Program-made: the position numbers and the translations under genes
Shown: positions 62,781 to 64,000 of the stretch, piece by piece
How the letters are laid out: the number at the start of each line of letters is the position of its first letter
Position numbering within the stretch: position 1 is the stretch's first letter
Assembly (NCBI GenBank): GCA_037367405.1
Contig: JAZKJV010010537.1
Span: 248,001 to 312,000 of the forward strand
DNA length: 64,000 nt
Direction: 5' to 3'
Source: Ottelia alismoides
Taxonomy: Eukaryota > Streptophyta > Magnoliopsida > Alismatales > Hydrocharitaceae
The notes under the pieces: model-generated
What the model saw: only the letters and a program-made list of their open reading frames with translations
Database searches by the model: none
Told to the model about the DNA's origin: nothing

Positions 62781-64000
62781 GGATTGAAGTGCGGTTTCAT
62801 GAACATACCTTCAAAAAGATAGGGGTATTTCTGTCGCATATCTGCCTCAGGCTCCCAAGTAGCCTCCTCAACATTCTGACTTTGCCACAATACCTTGACT
62901 AAAGGGATGTATTTCCGTCGTAACCTCTTGACTGCCCGGTCGAAAATCTGCACGGGTGCCTCAGGAAAAGACAAATTTGGTTCAACCGCGAGATCCTCAT
63001 AGCTAATCACATGTTGAGGGTCTCGAATATACTTCTGGAGGTTTGACACATGGAATACATCGTGCACGCCTGCCAAGTGAGGGGGGAGTGCTACTCGGTA
63101 TGCTACCTTCTCAATACGAGATAAAATCTCGAAAGGGCCAACGAACCGTGGTGCTAACTTGCCCTTGACACCAAATCTCTGAATACCTTTCATTGGAGAT
63201 ACTTTTAAGAATACAAAATCTCCGGTACCAAATTCAAGATCACGACGTCTCTGATCAGCATAACTCTTCTGACGGCTCTGTGCAGTCAATAGTTTCTTCC
63301 TAGCCGTTTCCACTGCTCTTGTCGTGTCCTCGATTATCTGAGTGGAATAAATACCCTTGTCACCCACTTCCTGCCAACACAAGGGAGTAGTGCATCTTCG
63401 CCCATACAATGCCTCGAAAGGTGCCATACCAATACTAGCACGGTAGCTGTTGTTATAGGTGAACTCCACTAAAAGAAGGTGATCCTTCCAAGATCCTTGC
63501 CACTCAATGGCACATGCTCTGAGTAGGTCTTCAAGAGTCTGAATTGTCCTCTCTGATTGTCTGTCAGTCTGCGGATGATAGGCTGAACTAAGACATAGTT
63601 CAGTTTTTAGGGCCTTCATGAATTCTCCCCAATAATGCGATGTAAAACGAGAGTCTCTATCAGATACAACCTCTTTGGGAATCCCATGCAAGCGAATAAC
63701 ATGCTGAATATATAACTTGGCCAGATCTACTGGAGTGCATGTCATGTTTACGGGAATGAAGTGTGCGGACTTGGTCAACCTGTCCACAATAACCCAAATG
63801 GCATCATATCCACCTACTGTACGAGGTAAGAATGTCACGAAGTCCATAGAGATACTCTCCCATTTCCACAACGGAATAGGAAGCGACTGTAACAAGCCAG
63901 GAGGACGCTTGTGCTCTGCCTTCACCAATTGGCACGTAAGGCATCGACTAACATGTTCTGCAACATCTCTCTTCATCCCCTCCCACCAGAAGTGTTGACG
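62774..64000 (-). CDS. Gypsy integrase with chromodomain, N-terminus outside the window
   Basis: Open from the right edge (RQHFWWEG then MKRDV) to a TAA at 62774-62776, with no stop in about 408 codons. Numbering from that internal Met (63976): zinc-motif end CLTCQLVK about 12-19; core D45, D106 and E142, the last two 35 residues apart; HPQTDRQSERT, where the family usually has Gly at the Arg; KGKLAPRFVGPFEIL (GPY/F module) about 268-285; chromodomain from about 342 (RAVKRLRRKYIPLVKVLWQ, then ATWEPE). It joins cDNA to chromosomes; chromodomains steer insertion to marked chromatin. The Met is internal to a larger pol, not the start. Confidence 0.92.
   Translation of the reverse strand, partial: RQHFWWEGMKRDVAEHVSRCLTCQLVKAEHKRPPGLLQSLPIPLWKWESISMDFVTFLPRTVGGYDAIWVIVDRLTKSAHFIPVNMTCTPVDLAKLYIQHVIRLHGIPKEVVSDRDSRFTSHYWGEFMKALKTELCLSSAYHPQTDRQSERTIQTLEDLLRACAIEWQGSWKDHLLLVEFTYNNSYRASIGMAPFEALYGRRCTTPLCWQEVGDKGIYSTQIIEDTTRAVETARKKLLTAQSRQKSYADQRRRDLEFGTGDFVFLKVSPMKGIQRFGVKGKLAPRFVGPFEILSRIEKVAYRVALPPHLAGVHDVFHVSNLQKYIRDPQHVISYEDLAVEPNLSFPEAPVQIFDRAVKRLRRKYIPLVKVLWQSQNVEEATWEPEADMRQKYPYLFEGMFMKPHFNPL

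Larger units (their letters stand above)
61201..64000 (-). mobile_element. Chromovirus (Ty3/gypsy) element I, 3' end
   Basis: Minus-strand element with its 3' LTR at 61201-62657, a short 3' leader and an integrase with GPY/F-type motif and C-terminal chromodomain, continuing past the right edge. Inserted in Copia H after GGTAC (61196-61200); the matching duplication would lie outside the window. The chromodomain type and text suggest the Tekay/Del lineage (inference). Confidence 0.88.

Overview
This window is plant nuclear DNA. The evidence is several families of short-LTR Ty1/copia retrotransposons primed by initiator-Met tRNA, plant-type chromovirus (Ty3/gypsy with chromodomain), RTE- and L1-clade LINEs, hAT-like non-autonomous DNA transposons, and four intron-separated exons matching plant MND1. 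There is no bacterial gene organisation, CRISPR array, rRNA or recognisable tRNA. The species cannot be named from the sequence. The window reads as a retrotransposon graveyard with nested insertions and one host-gene fragment.

Layout. 1-3950: RTE LINE on the minus strand plus a second RTE fragment. 4433-9358: minus-strand Copia remnants (old remnant, A, B) carrying two MITEs (7044-7527, 8827-9032). 9359-15085: an L1 fragment split by Copia C (9507-14548), the youngest-looking complete element. 15086-17975: more minus-strand Copia, split by a hAT-like element (15888-17704) that itself holds a 5'-truncated RTE. 18675-19188: four MND1 exons (+). 19931-24947: Copia D, full length but full of stops. 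26529-32172: non-autonomous LTR element copy 1 (-), split by 3'-truncated Copia E (27926-30719). 33172-39370: Copia F, split by a 1188-bp hAT-like element (35564-36751). 39371-40793: chromovirus fragment. 41349-46008: Copia J (-), split by a gypsy solo LTR (42180-45457) that holds a MITE (43033-43239). 46009-51097: Copia K (-), split by an L1 LINE (46666-49519). 51098-61200: Copia H (+), split by non-autonomous LTR element copy 2 (54383-56918) and Copia G (57013-61101). 61201-64000: 3' LTR and integrase-chromodomain end of a chromovirus (-) running off the right edge.

How the parts relate. Almost every boundary is supported by a target-site duplication (TSD): 5 bp for LTR elements, 8 bp for hAT-like elements, 17 bp for the L1. 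Several interrupted reading frames rejoin when the insertion is removed, so the order of insertion can be read directly. Copia C, D, E, F, G and H share one coding plan (gag with zinc knuckle, protease, integrase, reverse transcriptase, RNase H). All are broken; only the E gag-protease-integrase frame and the gypsy integrase frame are long and open. The most unusual content is a set of four small hAT-like families with CA(A/T)GG ends and 8-bp TSDs, each with its own short palindromic or repeated subterminal motif, and a two-copy non-autonomous LTR family with no coding capacity. Functional calls come from reading motifs by eye; no database search was run.
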